Shown: positions 23,003-34,140 of the stretch, in pieces | Layout of the letters: every line of letters starts with the position of its first letter | Position numbering within the stretch: the first letter of the stretch is position 1 | DNA from: Spirometra erinaceieuropaei | Taxonomy: Eukaryota > Platyhelminthes > Cestoda > Diphyllobothriidea > Diphyllobothriidae | Direction of reading: 5' to 3' | DNA: 64,000 nucleotides | Assembly: GCA_902702965.1 (NCBI GenBank) | Contig: CACRXP010000067.1 | Location: forward strand, 397,966 to 461,965 | Made by a program: the position numbers and the translations under genes | Notes under the pieces: model-generated | Database searches by the model: none | What the model saw: only the letters and a program-made list of their open reading frames with translations | What the model was told of the DNA's origin: nothing

Positions 23003-23080
23003 CGAGCCGGTGGCTCATTGGTTAGTACGCTGGAATAGATACAAACAGTTCGCGGGATCGAACTTCAGGATTTGCCCACC
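23003..23080 (+). repeat. tRNA-like SINE head
   Basis: An A-box-like TGGCTCATTGGTTAGTACGC is followed about 30 bases later by a B-box-like GGGATCGAACTTC, the internal promoter layout of tRNA-derived SINEs. It does not fold as a complete tRNA by eye, so it is not called a tRNA gene. Confidence 0.45.
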
Positions 23081-23259
23081 TTGGTGTTAGGTATGGATAC
23101 TTGACGACGACTTATTAGCCAGAAATTGCTATTCCAGTTTCCACTGTATTTGTCGGTAAAGCTGTTCTGCGGTTAAAAGCGGTTTTTCTGATAGAAGTTC
23201 GCAAGCAGATTGTGATTTTCACCGGCACTAGGGACGTTAACGCTTCTTCGATTGGGCTA

Positions 23260-25110
23260 AAAATTTGGGTTTGTGTTAGAAGATAGGTCATTCTAAAAGC
23301 CGAAAATTTTAGGCTTAGGATATAGATTGGGTTTGCTGCATAAGGGTTATAAATGAGGGTTAGGAATTTAGGCTAGGGTTTATACATTGTGTTAGGAAAT
23401 TAAGGCCTATAATTTAAGGTTGCACTTGCGTTCAAGTTTTCTTTAAATTCTTACGGGTTAAATACCGTACCCCTTGCCGATTGTAATTTGTACATTATAT
23501 GGTTATGCCGCAGAAAGTAATTGTGTTCTATTAAATTTCCTGTTAAAATTTAAGGATCAACATTTAAACATTATGTTTTAGTCGGTTATCGTCGTGTTTT
23601 GACCAAAAATTTCCCGAAACGTTTACTTCGATATTCATTTATACAACATAGCTAGAATATAGAGGATATATTGCTGTATTATTTGGTTTATCCATCAATT
23701 TGCAAATTTTAAAAGCCATTTAATAATAAAATACGTCCTTCACGAATTAAAGCAAACCAAAATGTTTGACGTTAAAACGCAACTGCAATACGGGAAATTT
23801 GAGCCTAGTCCTTTATTCTAAAGGCCAAGGATTCTTAAGGTATTTTTTGGGCAAACGAAATTTAAGTATCAATGAGTGTCCCTTTAGTAGCTTGAAATGC
23901 GTGCATCTCATCAGAATACCCAATGCCTGACGCCAAAGACGAGAAAACATGCTCCTAAAGTCCAACATGCAATTCGTCTGTAAATCCAAAAAGTTGAATG
24001 TATTGTTCTGCAGATGTTTTTACCCATCGTTAGAAAATTAAATGTGAGATTGCACATGTCAAAGGAAATCCAGCCGCTATAACGGAAATTGAACTTGAAA
24101 CAGGGTTATCCACTGTCAGCATGGGTGAACTCATGAAAACTAATGACTTCAAAGGCAAAGATCCCATCAACAAAGATGATTCAGTCGTCTGACAGGCCGG
24201 GGCATTAGTTCGTCTGTCTGAAACAGGCACATTGTTTTATCTCTCGGCACCTTGCCTTGTACTCTAAAGCGTGTTACGCCTAATACCATGTTTTGCTTTA
24301 AGATTGTGAAACATGAGATTTAGAGACGGTCCTCTGGAATCAGGGCTCAGTTTGACAGACTTTATGAATCCATGTCTGAAACCACCGTCAGAGAGAGGGA
24401 CGTGTGTGGCTATGTCAACTCAAATTCTAAGGACAATAATGATTCACGTTCGTTGATGATGGAGGTTTTTGCAGCCTTATTGACCTAACGACCGGCAATC
24501 TAGTCGTTAATCGTTGCATATTAAGCACATATGTTTGTTGGTTGCGTAATAATTACTTGATGTGAACTTGAAGGCTGAAACTGTCAAGCGTGGGTGATAG
24601 TCCGCGTTTGATAGTAAAGGGTTGGTAAGTGGGCTTATAGGTTACACTGGTGTTCAGACATTGTGTTAGGGCTTTAAAACCTATATTTTAAGGTTGTACT
24701 TGCTTTTGCGCTTTCCTTAAATTCCTATGGCTTAAGGTTTTGTGTTTTTTTGTTGCTGCCATTTCCATGGTTGATATTTAAACCGTTGTTAACTGCGGTT
24801 TTTCCGGTGGGTTAAATACCATACGCATGCCGAATTATATGGTTGTGCCGCAAAGGTTAATTGTGTTCTATTAAAATTTCCGGTTAAATTTTGGTTTCAC
24901 CACCAAAACTATGTTTTATTCACCTACCATCGTTTTCTAACCTAAACATTCCTGACATTGTTATTTCAATATACTTAACAAAACACGATTTAGTCGTTTG
25001 AAAGGTAGGGACATTGGTTCGCGTGTCCGAATTAGGACATTCTTTTATCACTCGGCACCTTGCTTTGTAATTTAAAGAGTGTGACATATTTTCATGCTTA
25101 AGCGCCTGAC
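23260..25110 (+). repeat. Diverged direct repeats with degenerate TTAGGG-like tracts
   Basis: Two related stretches (about 23,380-23,660 and 24,650-24,950) share ACATTGTGTTAGG, AAGGTTG-ACTTGC, GGGTTAAATACC, TATATGGTT-TGCCGCA and AATTGTGTTCTATTAAA. Near 24,180 and 24,985 another pair shares TTAGTCGT and CTCGGCACCTTGC. The first 150 bases are dotted with GGGTT, TTAGG and TTAGGG words. No coding potential was seen. Confidence 0.5.
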
Positions 25111-26029
25111 ACTGCATTCTGAAAGGCCTCACCCTTAAAATATGATTTCACCTAGTAGGTGATCATCGATTTGTAGTGACTATTAGACCGTTTGAAAAAC
25201 CCAGACAAGGTCCTTTTGACTGCGATAGCTAACGCATATATGTTTATTCAAAATATACGTATGCATCTGCAAACACCATGCTAAAAACACAATAATGTAG
25301 CTGCAATTATTTGTCGAATAAGTGCGGTAAGATGCACTACCGTGTTATGTTAAATACGCCTTGGTGGTTGGGTCGTGCGCACGAAACTCCGATTCGCTCA
25401 ACACATCTTCTGTATGAGTTTAAATTTTGTTGTATTTCTTTGTCTAATGTTTGTACATTTTTCCAACATTAGCTTGCATGCTGCTTGACAGAAGTCCGTG
25501 TTCCTTAATCTTTGCTTATTTTGTGGGTGATCTACACTGTTTCAAAGCAATCTACATGGCAGAGTCACGGATACAATTTCACTTTTTTCGTTTTGCTAAA
25601 CATATAGATTATATGTGTTTTAACTCCATTTTGGTTTATTTTTTCGAACGGCGTGATCGAGTGGATTACATATGATCAACCTAAGAAGTAGTTTTAAATC
25701 AGTCATTGCTTTCTTTTGCAGCTTGGCTGCAATAATTACAACAATTGCGGTATGCGTTAAAGACAGGGTTTTACATATTTAACCTGTATTAACCATGTGG
25801 CCTCTTTTGACTTAGCTACTCTTCGAATGCCGAAATCATCCAGCGTACAAAACAATTCGCATGCGTCCCAAAACGGCCGGGCATATTTATTTGGACAACA
25901 TTAGTTTCCCGCATAATTTTGAGGTTAGCGGAGAGCATTGGATTGGTGGCTTTGTACTTTTAACAGACCTATCTATTTTGCCCATCATTCTTAAATATTA
26001 CCTGATTCATTAATTAAATAGTTCAGGCA
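25111..26029. other. Intergenic, nothing recognised
   Basis: AT-rich; the only open frame of note (25,451-25,675) has no recognisable domain or splice context. Confidence 0.45.
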
Positions 26030-26165
26030 CTATGGCTAAAATAAAGTGAAGAAAACTACACGCACTGTAAAAGGCAATTTCATAAGTACGGATTTTCCAA
26101 TTGATTTTTGATGTCGTTATAGATTAAGTAATACTTCATAGAAAACATGCGCAAAAATAATCATG
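26030..26165 (+). repeat. Dispersed repeat fragment
   Basis: TTCCAATTGATTTTTGATG, TTCATAGAAAACATGC and the following words resemble the 3' half of the repeat at 17.8 kb and 29.1 kb. Confidence 0.35.
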
Positions 26166-26202
26166 TATTTATTGGGAAGAGAATAACGTCTTCTTAAACG
26201 AT

Positions 26203-26254
26203 GGGTTTATTCGCCTGACGTTTCGAATTCTCACTTGAATCCATTATCAGAAAC
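26203..26254 (-). ncRNA. Hammerhead-like motif, class B, inverted at a 5' end
   Basis: On the minus strand: GTTT, CTGATAA (canonical CTGATGA), TGGATTCAAGTGAGAATTC as stem II and loop, GAAA, CGTCAGGCG (short stem III), AATA, then AAAC pairing with GTTT as stem I. It points away from the plus-strand coding tail that follows, so it is the inverted terminal repeat of a 5'-truncated Penelope-like element. Confidence 0.58.
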
Positions 26255-26289
26255 ACTGGCAGTGGCATGTGACAGCTTTACTTGGAAAT

Positions 26290-26660
26290 GACGCCGACTC
26301 TCAGGTCGCGGCTCATTCTACGAGATCCGGCCACGCTTCAACATCGATGAGGCCTACATTCTCTTGAGAGGGGATAATTGCATGAGTAGCGAGTTGCTTG
26401 TGTCATGGTGCACGGGACCTCAGTCTACGAATAAGCGCAAGAACATCCTCACTCCATATTCCGTGCCGAGGCATAGGCTGGTCAAAGCAAGTGAGCACTC
26501 GGAGAGCACGCAAGCCAGTGAGCCAGATGGCCGAGCAATCATTACGCCAGCATCCAACACGGCTGATGAGATTTCAACAACTGAAACTGAATTATCAACT
26601 TTCTTGCCGGCCATCGAGCCAGGGGCAACAATCCTCGATGAAGATTAGCGCGGTTAATTC
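26290..26660 (+). pseudogene. Penelope-like GIY-YIG tail
   Basis: The plus-strand frame reads FNIDEAYILLRGDNCMSSEL and then LVSWCTGPQSTNKRKNILTP. Glu and Arg-Gly-Asp-Asn, followed by GPQS-NK, is the usual C-terminal segment of Penelope-like endonucleases. The same segment appears in both arms of the giant inverted repeat (GENRVDSELAES, then GPQS-NKRTDL). Only the last part of the protein is present. Confidence 0.6.
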
Positions 26661-28150
26661 CTGTAAGCATCATTGAATCACACATAGCGGTGAAAATTAT
26701 GGAGAACGATCAGACAATAGTTTGACTGCCGTTGCTGACGATGGCCACCATGCGCGTTACAGCATGTTGAAGCAGACACGATGACTATTGAATGCAAAAT
26801 TGCTCTGCATTTACCGCACTCTCTCTTCCTCCTCATTTGGAATGGGTGTCATGACATATACAAGACGGGCGGAGGTGGGAGAGGTCGCAGGTGGATGGCA
26901 CAGTCGAGCGTGAACCCTGGCCATGCGCGCCGCACCCTCTAGTCAACAGAGCGAATTGCCAGAATTTTAACCAGCAACAAATGGGTGGCTGGCGCGGCCG
27001 TATTCGCACCTAGGCGTGCCGTCACACCTGGCTCGGAGCTCACGATGTCGAAGTGTCATAAACGTCACATTAAGAAGGAGCAATTGCAGCCTGACTCGCA
27101 GACCACCAGCCGGTCACTTCAAACAAACACTCAACACTGGGTCCAAGGCGAGATCCAATTGATCCCGTCAGTTTGCTGCCTTCCAAGCCACGGATCTTAG
27201 CGCAATGTGATAGCTTCACACGCATCTGCTTGTTTAAAGTGAGGAGAATGCGCTATGTCGTCGACCTTTAGTAGGCCCTTGTCACTGGCTGAGCCGGCAA
27301 GTTGACATGTGCGGGGAATGGAAGCTGTCGCTGGCATATCTAGTGATCTTGTCTGCCCGCGCCACATAAATGACCTGCCCCCCAATCTCCAGTCACGATC
27401 CCAGGGTTACAAACAACGCGGAGTTAACGGCGTTTATCGTAACAACAATAACAACAACAGAAACACTCGCACACACACAGGCGGGATCTATTTTTATTCA
27501 AATTACCAGTGTTTCGCTACCATTGGCCATTGGCGTAAATCGGGTACTTATTCGTGTATAAATGTGTCACAGAGAGCCAGTTGCTTTCTGAACAATGAAA
27601 ATATTTAGTTACCGCAGAGCTTACGAACAGAAAATGATGTACATAGCTAGAGGCGCGGACTTTTCGCGCAACTGAGTATGTGTCCAGCTGGCATTATAAC
27701 CCGGACTTTACAGGAAGCCAAGGATGTGTTTTATGAAAAGTTTGACTAATGCACAGGCCGTAGCGGTTTCGCCTAAATGTGGTCTCAATGGCCTCCGATA
27801 TGTGCGATTTGAGCCGGGTCTGTTGTCAGGCCTGGCGGCAGCTCCAGGCGCGCGAGCTATCTGTCCCCTCTCCCATGCGGACTCTGTCATAACAGCGGAA
27901 CAGAGTGCAATAGATGCTTCGCAAGTTCACAACCGCGTCGCCATTCCTATTGTTAGTCTGGTGAGCAGTACACGGTTGACATCGCCAAATTATACGATCA
28001 GCGAAGAGTTTTATGCGCTTAATTGATTGATTATGTTGAAATAGACTAAATATGTCCTCTAGAAAGGTTCACCGTCAAAAGTTATTTCTAATTTACGAAA
28101 CTGATTATAATTCATCGAATATAAAACAAGTTTTAAAGACAACGCACCTA
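26661..28150. other. Mostly unassigned, GC-richer segment
   Basis: Between 26,700 and 28,020 the sequence is GC-richer than the flanks, which suggests further retroelement remnants. CPRHINDLPPNLQS near 27,355 is weakly LINE reverse transcriptase-like, but not enough to call. A short AAC-rich and AC-rich simple repeat lies at about 27,435-27,480. Confidence 0.35.
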
Positions 28151-28450
28151 CTAATTGCGATTTGCTACTAGAGGTGACGTAAGCATTCGGAAGTATAACA
28201 TACATACCGCATGCATGAAGCTAATGTTAAGCTGCGAACATACCAGATCGCATGTCACCCTCATGTATTTCCCTTCTGGAAAGTGATCTGTGTAGGTGCA
28301 CTCGCCTGTGCTTGGGTTGGCAGCTGTTGTCATGTAAAAATCGGTTTCGGATGCTGGGCTGTATGGCATCTGAGCATAAAATAGCAACGAAGATTCAACT
28401 GTTTCTGCACAAATGCGTATAGGTCGACTCTGGTGTCTGGGCCTGTTCAT
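28151..28450 (-). pseudogene. Diverged fragment of the gene family found in the giant inverted repeat
   Basis: The minus strand encodes DFYMTTAANPSTGECTYTDH and then FPEGKYMRVTCDL, ending at a GTATGT donor. This aligns with LQITTANKPSIHKCFYHDKF and LEGKYLVISCDL of the candidate exon at 38,624-38,877. Just upstream, in another frame, YAFVQKQLN matches HDFVQKQF of the same exon, so this copy has a frameshift or a different exon boundary. A CTCAG acceptor-like site sits before MPYSPAS. The family is unknown to me. Confidence 0.5.
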
Positions 28451-29069
28451 CGTAGGATGGCTTAAACGTGTCGAACGGGAAGAAGTATAATGAGAAAGAA
28501 ATTACAATAAATAGTATTCTAAAACCAAAGTAAGCCCTTGCTGTTGCCTGAAAGCAATGCATACGGACATGTTGTTTTCGAAATATTTAGCCATGACAAA
28601 AAAAACGAATAATTAGGAGAAATAATAACTACGATATCGGCGCTAAGGTGATGTAATTATTGGCTAAATGAAAAATGCCCTCCAAGTTATTGATGTCAGT
28701 CTACTCAATCAATTCAGTGGCTTTAAGGAATAAATAATGACGTTCAAATTAGTCATCTTACATGGTGGACATATAGCAGCCTGGCATCTCTGTACTTAGC
28801 ATAGAATCAACGGTTAGTCCTTTGTTCTTTGCTTGGGTGAAGTCGAATGTTTAAAAAGTTGCAAGCGTCGTCGTTGCCTTATTGCACATAGCACATAATA
28901 AACTACTGTATGAAAACCCAGAAAACTGACCATAGTGTAAGTTATTTATTTTTTTTAAATAGCGCGCAAAATTTATTAATTGGACAGCGTTATGCTAATA
29001 AATATTAATGACTCCAAAGTACCGGCTTTCAAATAAGCTTAATTTCATCCGCCTATTGGGCATACACTC
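28451..29069. other. Intergenic, nothing recognised
   Basis: No gene or matched repeat seen. Confidence 0.45.
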
Positions 29070-29165
29070 GAAAAACACTACTTCTACGTATGCATTTTGC
29101 CATTTATTTTAATAGTTCCTATTAATTCAAATATTTTCTATAGCAAACATGCACAAAATTTTGTT
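29070..29165 (+). repeat. Dispersed repeat fragment at the left flank of the Tc1 element
   Basis: CACTACTTCTACGTATGCA, AATTCAAATATTTTCTATAG and AACATGCACAAAATTT align loosely with the 17.8-kb and 26.1-kb copies. Confidence 0.35.
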
Positions 29166-29233
29166 GTTTTGTATTCAGTTGATCGAACGTCTCTTTTTCA
29201 AATATATTTCTAAAACACATATATGTATATATA

Positions 29234-29261
29234 CAGTACCTGTGCTAACTCATGAAATGTC
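29234..29261 (+). repeat. Left terminal inverted repeat of the Tc1 element
   Basis: Starts CAGTACCTGTGCTAACTC directly after a TA dinucleotide; pairs with 31,122-31,149. Confidence 0.88.
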
Positions 29262-29542
29262 ACGAATTAACACAGGTTAACGCATTTAACGCAAAATCAG
29301 TAAACCCTTCGGCTCCCAAAGTCTGATAGCGGAAAATAAACGATGTGCCAAAGAAATAAAGCAAAGTTTGGTTAAGAAAATATTATTTACTGAGATAAAA
29401 ATAAATAATTTTCGACAAAAGTCACATTTTCGAGAAACACCTATATTACAACCAAGTTAATAAAGGCTACGTATGGGGACGTATAAAGGAGGAGGGCGCA
29501 TAAAAGGTCAAAAATAATTAAGGACAGAAACGGATACAAAAA

Positions 29543-29803
29543 TTAGTACTTTGTAGATTGTCCATTCGAATTAATAACAGCAGAAAGTCTATCCGACATA
29601 GACATGACAAAGTTATCTATGGTGGATTGTAAAATGTAATTATAGAGTATCAAATCCAATTTTTCCTGCATTGAAAGAGTCTTCTTAGCTTTGTGCCAAT
29701 TTCTTTTGACAATTCCAAAAAGATTTTCGATTGGATTCAGATCGGGACTGTTGGCCGGGATGAAAATGGATTGGAGGCCAATTGCGGAGAGCGTGGTTGT
29801 TGT
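29543..29803 (-). CDS. Tc1-like transposase, exon 2 (C-terminal, catalytic Glu)
   Basis: Encodes the last 86 residues (244-329) and a TAA stop. It contains IFIPANSPDLNPIENLFG, the conserved Tc1 motif that supplies the third catalytic acidic residue (Glu269), followed by a basic stretch and a helical C-terminus. Read without splicing, this segment is out of frame with exon 1 and preceded by a stop. Confidence 0.82.
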   Translation of the reverse strand, partial: TTTTLSAIGLQSIFIPANSPDLNPIENLFGIVKRNWHKAKKTLSMQEKLDLILYNYILQSTIDNFVMSMSDRLSAVINSNGQSTKY

Positions 29804-29846
29804 CTAAAATGTTAGATTATGTTTGCAAGCGGCATCAAATTCGTAC
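29804..29846 (-). other. 43-bp phase-0 intron in the transposase gene
   Basis: Begins GTACGA and ends CTAACATTTTAG, with a branch-point-like CTAAC close to the acceptor. It contains both an in-frame stop and the frame change. Removing it joins AAA GAG to ACA ACA and leaves exactly 34 residues between the second Asp and the Glu. Introns of this size are known in flatworm genes. Confidence 0.75.
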
Positions 29847-30575
29847 CTCTTTAGAGCGGTGGACAGGTGCATTGTCCTGCAAAATTACAGTATCCATTCG
29901 GCGCCGACTTATGCCGTTGTAGCCGAAAGCATCCTTGACAATTGCAATGAAAACCTTGCTGTTGATGGTGTCGGATGTTGACCGCCAGACAGGCCGCTCA
30001 CCGAATTTAATCGTCATCCAAACCATCATCCGCCGACAGTTCTTGAATGTTGCCGTCGGTGTAGTGTGTTCTCTTGGGAAGTTCTTTCCACATATGACGG
30101 TTTGGAGCGACTTCGTAGGCATGTCTAAAAATAGAACCTCATCGCAGAAGAAAATGCTCTTCCAAAATGAAGATCTGTATTCAATATAATTCTTAGCAAA
30201 TAAAAGCCGTTCTCTAATTAGTTTTCTACTTAAATATGGCTTAATCATGGCCTTCCGCCGCTGCAGTTCAAATTCCTTCATCCTTTTTCTAATGATGTTC
30301 ATAGAAAACATCGGCAGATGTTCCCGCTGAATGGTCTCAATTGGCATGTAATGAAACTTTTTTAATGTACGACGAATAAAATCGTCGTCTTGCTTACTTG
30401 TGGACCGTTTTGGTCCCCCTATCTTATTTCTAGGAAAAGTTTTATCATTAATAATGCGCCACAGATTGACCTTGCAAATATTGAAAATACTAGCTAACGA
30501 CTCACGCGGGATTCCCTCCGCCGCTAATTTTCGAATGCGCTGGAAGTCAACTTCGGATAAATATTGTCTAGACAT
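29847..30575 (-). CDS. Tc1-like transposase, exon 1 (DNA binding and first two Asp)
   Basis: Encodes residues 1-243 of a 329-residue DDE transposase that cuts and inserts the element at TA sites. Residues about 8-45 form a helix-turn-helix (FQRIRKLAAEGIPRESLA). GGPKR at 53-57 is the GRPR-like hinge, followed by a second DNA-binding domain to about 110. The catalytic Asp residues are D145 in IFFCDEVLFL and D234 in ILQDNAPVH. The start ATG at 30,575 is the first in a long open frame, and the length is normal for the family (about 330-340 residues). CDEVLFL and QDNAPVH differ slightly from the most common SDES-F and QDNAPCH forms. Confidence 0.88.
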
Positions 30576-31121
30576 AGTTATCGTTTGGCGTGGCAGAGCA
30601 AAGTGACGGCATGTCGCGCGAACTCAATATATATTCGTTTACGACACGCATTTTCAGTCTGGTAAAACAATGACACTGATAAACTTTTTTATTTCGGTAT
30701 TTTGAGACATAAAACTTTACGAATTTGTAAAATAGAATTTTTAGATAAAGAATCGCACGTTATTTCCTGAACACAATAAGAAATAATTTATCTGCATTTC
30801 CCTGATTTTGTTGATATTGAAATTTAATTTTTTCTTTTTCTTCGAAAGTTTATTAAAAAAATTTCGTCCTTTTATTAATCTTGTTAAACAGATTAATAAG
30901 GTTACATAAAGAATTTCCATCCGAAAGCTTTAATAGCGTAGGAAACTGCTTGAATATCAGGAATCCTCCGATTTCGCCTTAATCCGCCCCTTTTTTATTT
31001 AAGTTACAGATCCGTATCAAAGTTTCCTTCATAAAACGGTCTTTTCGTCCTTATTTCAACTAAATAAACACAAATAACGACAGCAAAAATACGCTACATT
31101 GTCCACTATAATTTTGACCTC

Positions 31122-31149
31122 GGCATTTCAGGAGTTAGCACAGGTACTG
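31122..31149 (-). repeat. Right terminal inverted repeat of the Tc1 element
   Basis: Reverse complement of the left end with two mismatches in about 28 bases; followed by TA at 31,150-31,151. Confidence 0.88.
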
Positions 31150-31539
31150 TATATATATATTTTGCTTTTCAAGAGGTTCTTTAATTTCCAATTAATTTCT
31201 ACCCAGAAGTTTAATACGAGGATATGTAGGCACTTTTCCACAGGCCGATTGCACGCTTCTCTTAGCCATCAGGACGTGGCCACGCAGAATTCGAAAATGT
31301 TTAAATGCATGTAAACCAGGTTGTCTACATTTTAAATAATACCTCTATACATTATGTTGCGGTGATCTTTGTATGGCCATCATATGATCTTAAAAGTTCC
31401 TATAGCAAGAAAGTTCTTTTACTTGCAACAATGGAATACGTCACAGTTTTCCTCTCTTACCAGGCCACTAGCGTTTAAAATTAAATATGGATGCACACAT
31501 ATATATACTTAGAAAGATGGAGTTTTTTTTCAAAAATAG

Positions 31540-31592
31540 CAAAATTTATTGTATGAACTTTCTAGCCTGGTTTCCCAGCTCATCTTCAGACA
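31540..31592 (-). ncRNA. Hammerhead-like motif, class D, inverted 5' end
   Basis: On the minus strand: CTGAAGA (matches CUGANGA), then TGAGCTGGGAAACCAGGCTA, a strong stem II with one bulge, then GAAA, a two-pair stem III and CAATAAA. The complete invariant core is present. Confidence 0.58.
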
Positions 31593-31659
31593 ACGGGCGT
31601 GCAAAACAATAAAATGCTAGACTGAGTCTGACAAAAAGATTCTATGATTCAGTAAGGTC

Positions 31660-33200
31660 GTCGTCTCGGGATTCAACATACAAAACTTTAGCTGCCGACC
31701 CCACGAAATCGCAAAACTCACATATTGAAAAAACACTGATAGGCCTTTCGGGCAGAAAATTTATCAAAGGAGTTTTTGCCAAATCTTTAAAGCAGCATGA
31801 ACCAACAACTGCCAAGATATATGGTCTCCCCAAAATTCATAAAACTGATATTCCGCTGCGACCGATCGTATCCCTAATCGGTGCATCCAACTATAAGTTC
31901 TCGAAGTGGCTATTTCGCCAGCTGTATCCACTAACGAAGGACTCCGCGAAATTCATTCAGGACAAAAAAGAGTTTATATCCTAATTAAACCGTGCCATCA
32001 TCAAATGTGACGAAATTATGGTGTCATTCGATGTGGTTTCGCTCTTTACTTCGAATCCGCTAGATTTCACGAAAAGCTTCACCGAAGAACTCCTTCAAAC
32101 ATAACTTCTGAGGTACCTCCAGAGGCTTAACTGCAACTCCTTGATCTCTGCCTGGAGACAAAGTTTTATTTCTCCAATCAATTCTACCGGCAATTAAAAG
32201 GTACCATCATGGGTTCACCCATATCCGCTTTCCTCGCAGAAGCATTTCTGCAATAAAGTAGAGAGCATAGCCCTGTCCACAGTTAACTCAAAACCTTGGC
32301 CGTGATATGTGGTTGACAATTTTGTCACCGTCAGGAAAGATCAGTTGAACATGATCCATACTAACATTAACTCTCTATTAACAGGAATCATGCTTAATTT
32401 CGAAGCAGAGTCTTATGAATGTCCGATGGATCACTTTCTAAATCAGTTTATCACAAGGAGGCGTAAACAGAGGTCATCCTGCAATTTAAGAGTAACCACC
32501 TTGTATATCACACACTGAGCGCAGTCTTCAGCCTACTGAGTCGAGTTAAAACCCACTGATCTGATGAAACAAGTCATCGATCAGAAATGAAATCCCTCTA
32601 CAAACTGTGCTACCAAAGTGCCTATCCGCATGATTTTATACGTCAATACATGATACACCAGCAACTCAAGAGAAAAAGTGTTTCCAGTGTTACGGCTACT
32701 CAGGCACCAAACTTCACCACCTAGCGAACACTCATAGGGGAAAAATGTATCTGTACTAGTGTAAAGACAACTGGAAAGGTATCAGATACACTTAGCACAC
32801 CAGCCGGAATTTACCGTATGCACACAGCCTCAACATCCTAAGGACACGGTTGGCTACCTCGAAAGATGAGGTTTTGCATACACTATCTTATTTTATAGTT
32901 GTGATGCCGACTTTTGTGGACAAACTGGGAAATTTGTCTCAACCCGTATAAAAGCACAGCAGTTAGCGGTAAAGAGACGCGACTATCTGTCCAAGGGGGT
33001 CATGCATAAACTGGACACTGGGAACACACTTGCATGAGGAAAACCGATGGTCTGTTGGTGCCTGCCAAATCAGAAAAGGCTGGGAACTCCTGGAGGCAAT
33101 GCACTCAAATGAGGCACGCATCAACCGGCATATCGATTTAGATGCCACATACAAAATCGTTAAGAAGGGATTTAAACTGACTCAACCAATCAGGAGATGA
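31660..33200 (+). pseudogene. Penelope-like reverse transcriptase and GIY-YIG, broken
   Basis: In order: KIYGLPKIHKTDIPLRPIVS, motif A IMVSFDVVSLFTSNP, motif B GTIMGSPISAFLAEAF, motif C region WYVVDNF-like with VVDN in place of YVDD, then from about 32,890 the nuclease core CDADFCGQTGKFVSTRIKAQ and QLAVKRRDYLS, and finally WELLEAMHSNEARINRHIDL. Stops occur after KKEFIS, before the motif C region and inside the nuclease. The protein is dead in this copy, but the domain order is that of a canonical endonuclease-bearing Penelope element. Confidence 0.72.
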
Positions 33201-33267
33201 TGACCTTGACCAGTAGCAGAATCATTTTACCAGACTCAGTCTAGAAGTTAGTTGTTTCTGCACGTCC

Positions 33268-33320
33268 GCTGTCTGAAGACGACCTGGGGAACCAGTCTCG
33301 AACATTCACATGAAAATGTT
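33268..33320 (+). ncRNA. Hammerhead-like motif, class D, 3' end
   Basis: CTGAAGA, then CGACCTGGGGAACCAGTCT (stem II), then CGAAC where CGAAA is expected, then a short stem III. It mirrors 31,540-31,592 at the other end of the element; the core change suggests loss of activity. Confidence 0.48.
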
Positions 33321-33394
33321 TGCTGTTTCCCAAAGAACTTAACCGTTCTAATTATATGCCTTGGGATGCCTGTTTTCCATTATATGTATATATA

Positions 33395-33725
33395 GGCAGA
33401 ATCCTTTTACCGACAAAGACAAGGGAGACTGGAATGGCCATTTTTGGCTTATTAGCCGTCGTCAGCCAGCCATACCCAAGCCAGAAGTGTGGAACACCCA
33501 AGCCTCGAACTCGCGACCTGTTGGTTTAGAAGTCAACGCCTGTACTCACCGGGCCACGAGCCCGTTGCCCTTTCGGTTTTCGATCGGGAATATACAGTGG
33601 TAGAGGGGGGCGCTCACCGATCGTTCATACGGAACTCATTCGTTCCGTTGTCACTTAAGGGCTCTCTCTCAAGCCCAAAGAGCAGCCGCACAGCGTCGCA
33701 TGATATATAGGCAGAATGCTATTAC
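33395..33725 (-). repeat. tRNA-derived SINE-like composite repeat
   Basis: The tRNA-like head is on the minus strand at about 33,489-33,565: A-box-like TGGCCCGGTGAGTACAGGCG and B-box-like GTCGCGAGTTCGAGGC. A block GCTCACCGATCG ... ACGGAACTC ... GCCGCACAGCG follows on the plus strand, and then the first block (GGCAGAATGCTATTACCGAT) starts again at 33,707, so at least part of the unit is tandemly repeated. Related copies lie at 12.9-13.2 kb and 53.96-54.16 kb. Confidence 0.55.
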
Positions 33726-33810
33726 CGATAAATACAAGGGAGACTGGAATGTCGTCGAGGGGCTATTGCGGACGCACGTAAACGAGAAGTGATTGCTGCT
33801 GCGAAAGTGA

Positions 33811-34140
33811 ATGGCCGAGCGCCTAGCAGAAATGAGGAAGAAAAAGACCGGCTGCCACGTCGCGGCTAATTCGACGGAAACCAATAACTCATTTCGGTTT
33901 GACGGAGCATACATGCCAGTTAGAGGCGAGAATCGCGTTGACAGCGAACTAGCTGAGTCATGGTTTTTTTAGTCCTCAGTCAATCAACAAGCGCACCGAT
34001 CTCCTCGCTCCATACAAAATTGTTAACGTTTAGGTAGCGTGCGGATTACGACTGTCACTGATATCGATGTCTGTCAGGCAGCCTGCCCAGGAGTCCACAC
34101 TGATGAGGAAATCCGGCATTCAGCAACTCGACAGCGTGCG
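33811..34140 (+). pseudogene. Penelope-like GIY-YIG tail, left arm
   Basis: Encodes MAERLAEMRKKKTG, then FRFDGAYMPVRGENRVDSEL and a broken GPQS-NKRTDLLAPYK segment. It is the C-terminal part of a Penelope nuclease and the outer end of the left arm. The matching right-arm copy is at 52,748-53,080, where more of the element continues outward. Confidence 0.6.

Larger units (their letters stand above)
29234..31149 (-). mobile_element. Complete Tc1/mariner-type transposon, 1,916 bp
   Basis: Both ends start CAGTACCTGTGCTAACTC and continue TGAAATG after one mismatch, forming inverted terminal repeats of about 28 bp with two mismatches. Both ends are flanked by TA, the obligate target duplication of this superfamily, here within TA-rich sequence. 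One gene on the minus strand fills most of the interior and is intact if a 43-bp intron is removed. All the parts needed for mobility are present, so this may be a recently active element. Confidence 0.88.
31540..33320 (+). mobile_element. 5'-truncated Penelope-like element with inverted hammerhead ends
   Basis: A plus-strand element of about 1.78 kb bounded by inverted repeats of about 85 bases (31,557-31,645 and 33,225-33,313). Both contain CTAGACTGAGTCTG and a CTTCAGACA/CTGTCTGAAG segment inside a hammerhead-like motif. The interior encodes the C-terminal two-thirds of a Penelope protein, with several stops and frameshifts. Confidence 0.7.

Noticed and set aside
23003..23080. Functional tRNA gene
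   Set aside because: A-box-like and B-box-like words are present, but the acceptor and anticodon stems do not pair well. A SINE head is the better reading.
27309..27420. LINE reverse transcriptase fragment (INDLP-like residues)
   Set aside because: Only a few residues fit and no neighbouring motif supports it.
29804..29846. Calling the Tc1 transposase a frameshifted pseudogene
   Set aside because: A single GT-AG segment removes both the stop and the frame change and restores the exact DD34E spacing, which is unlikely by chance.
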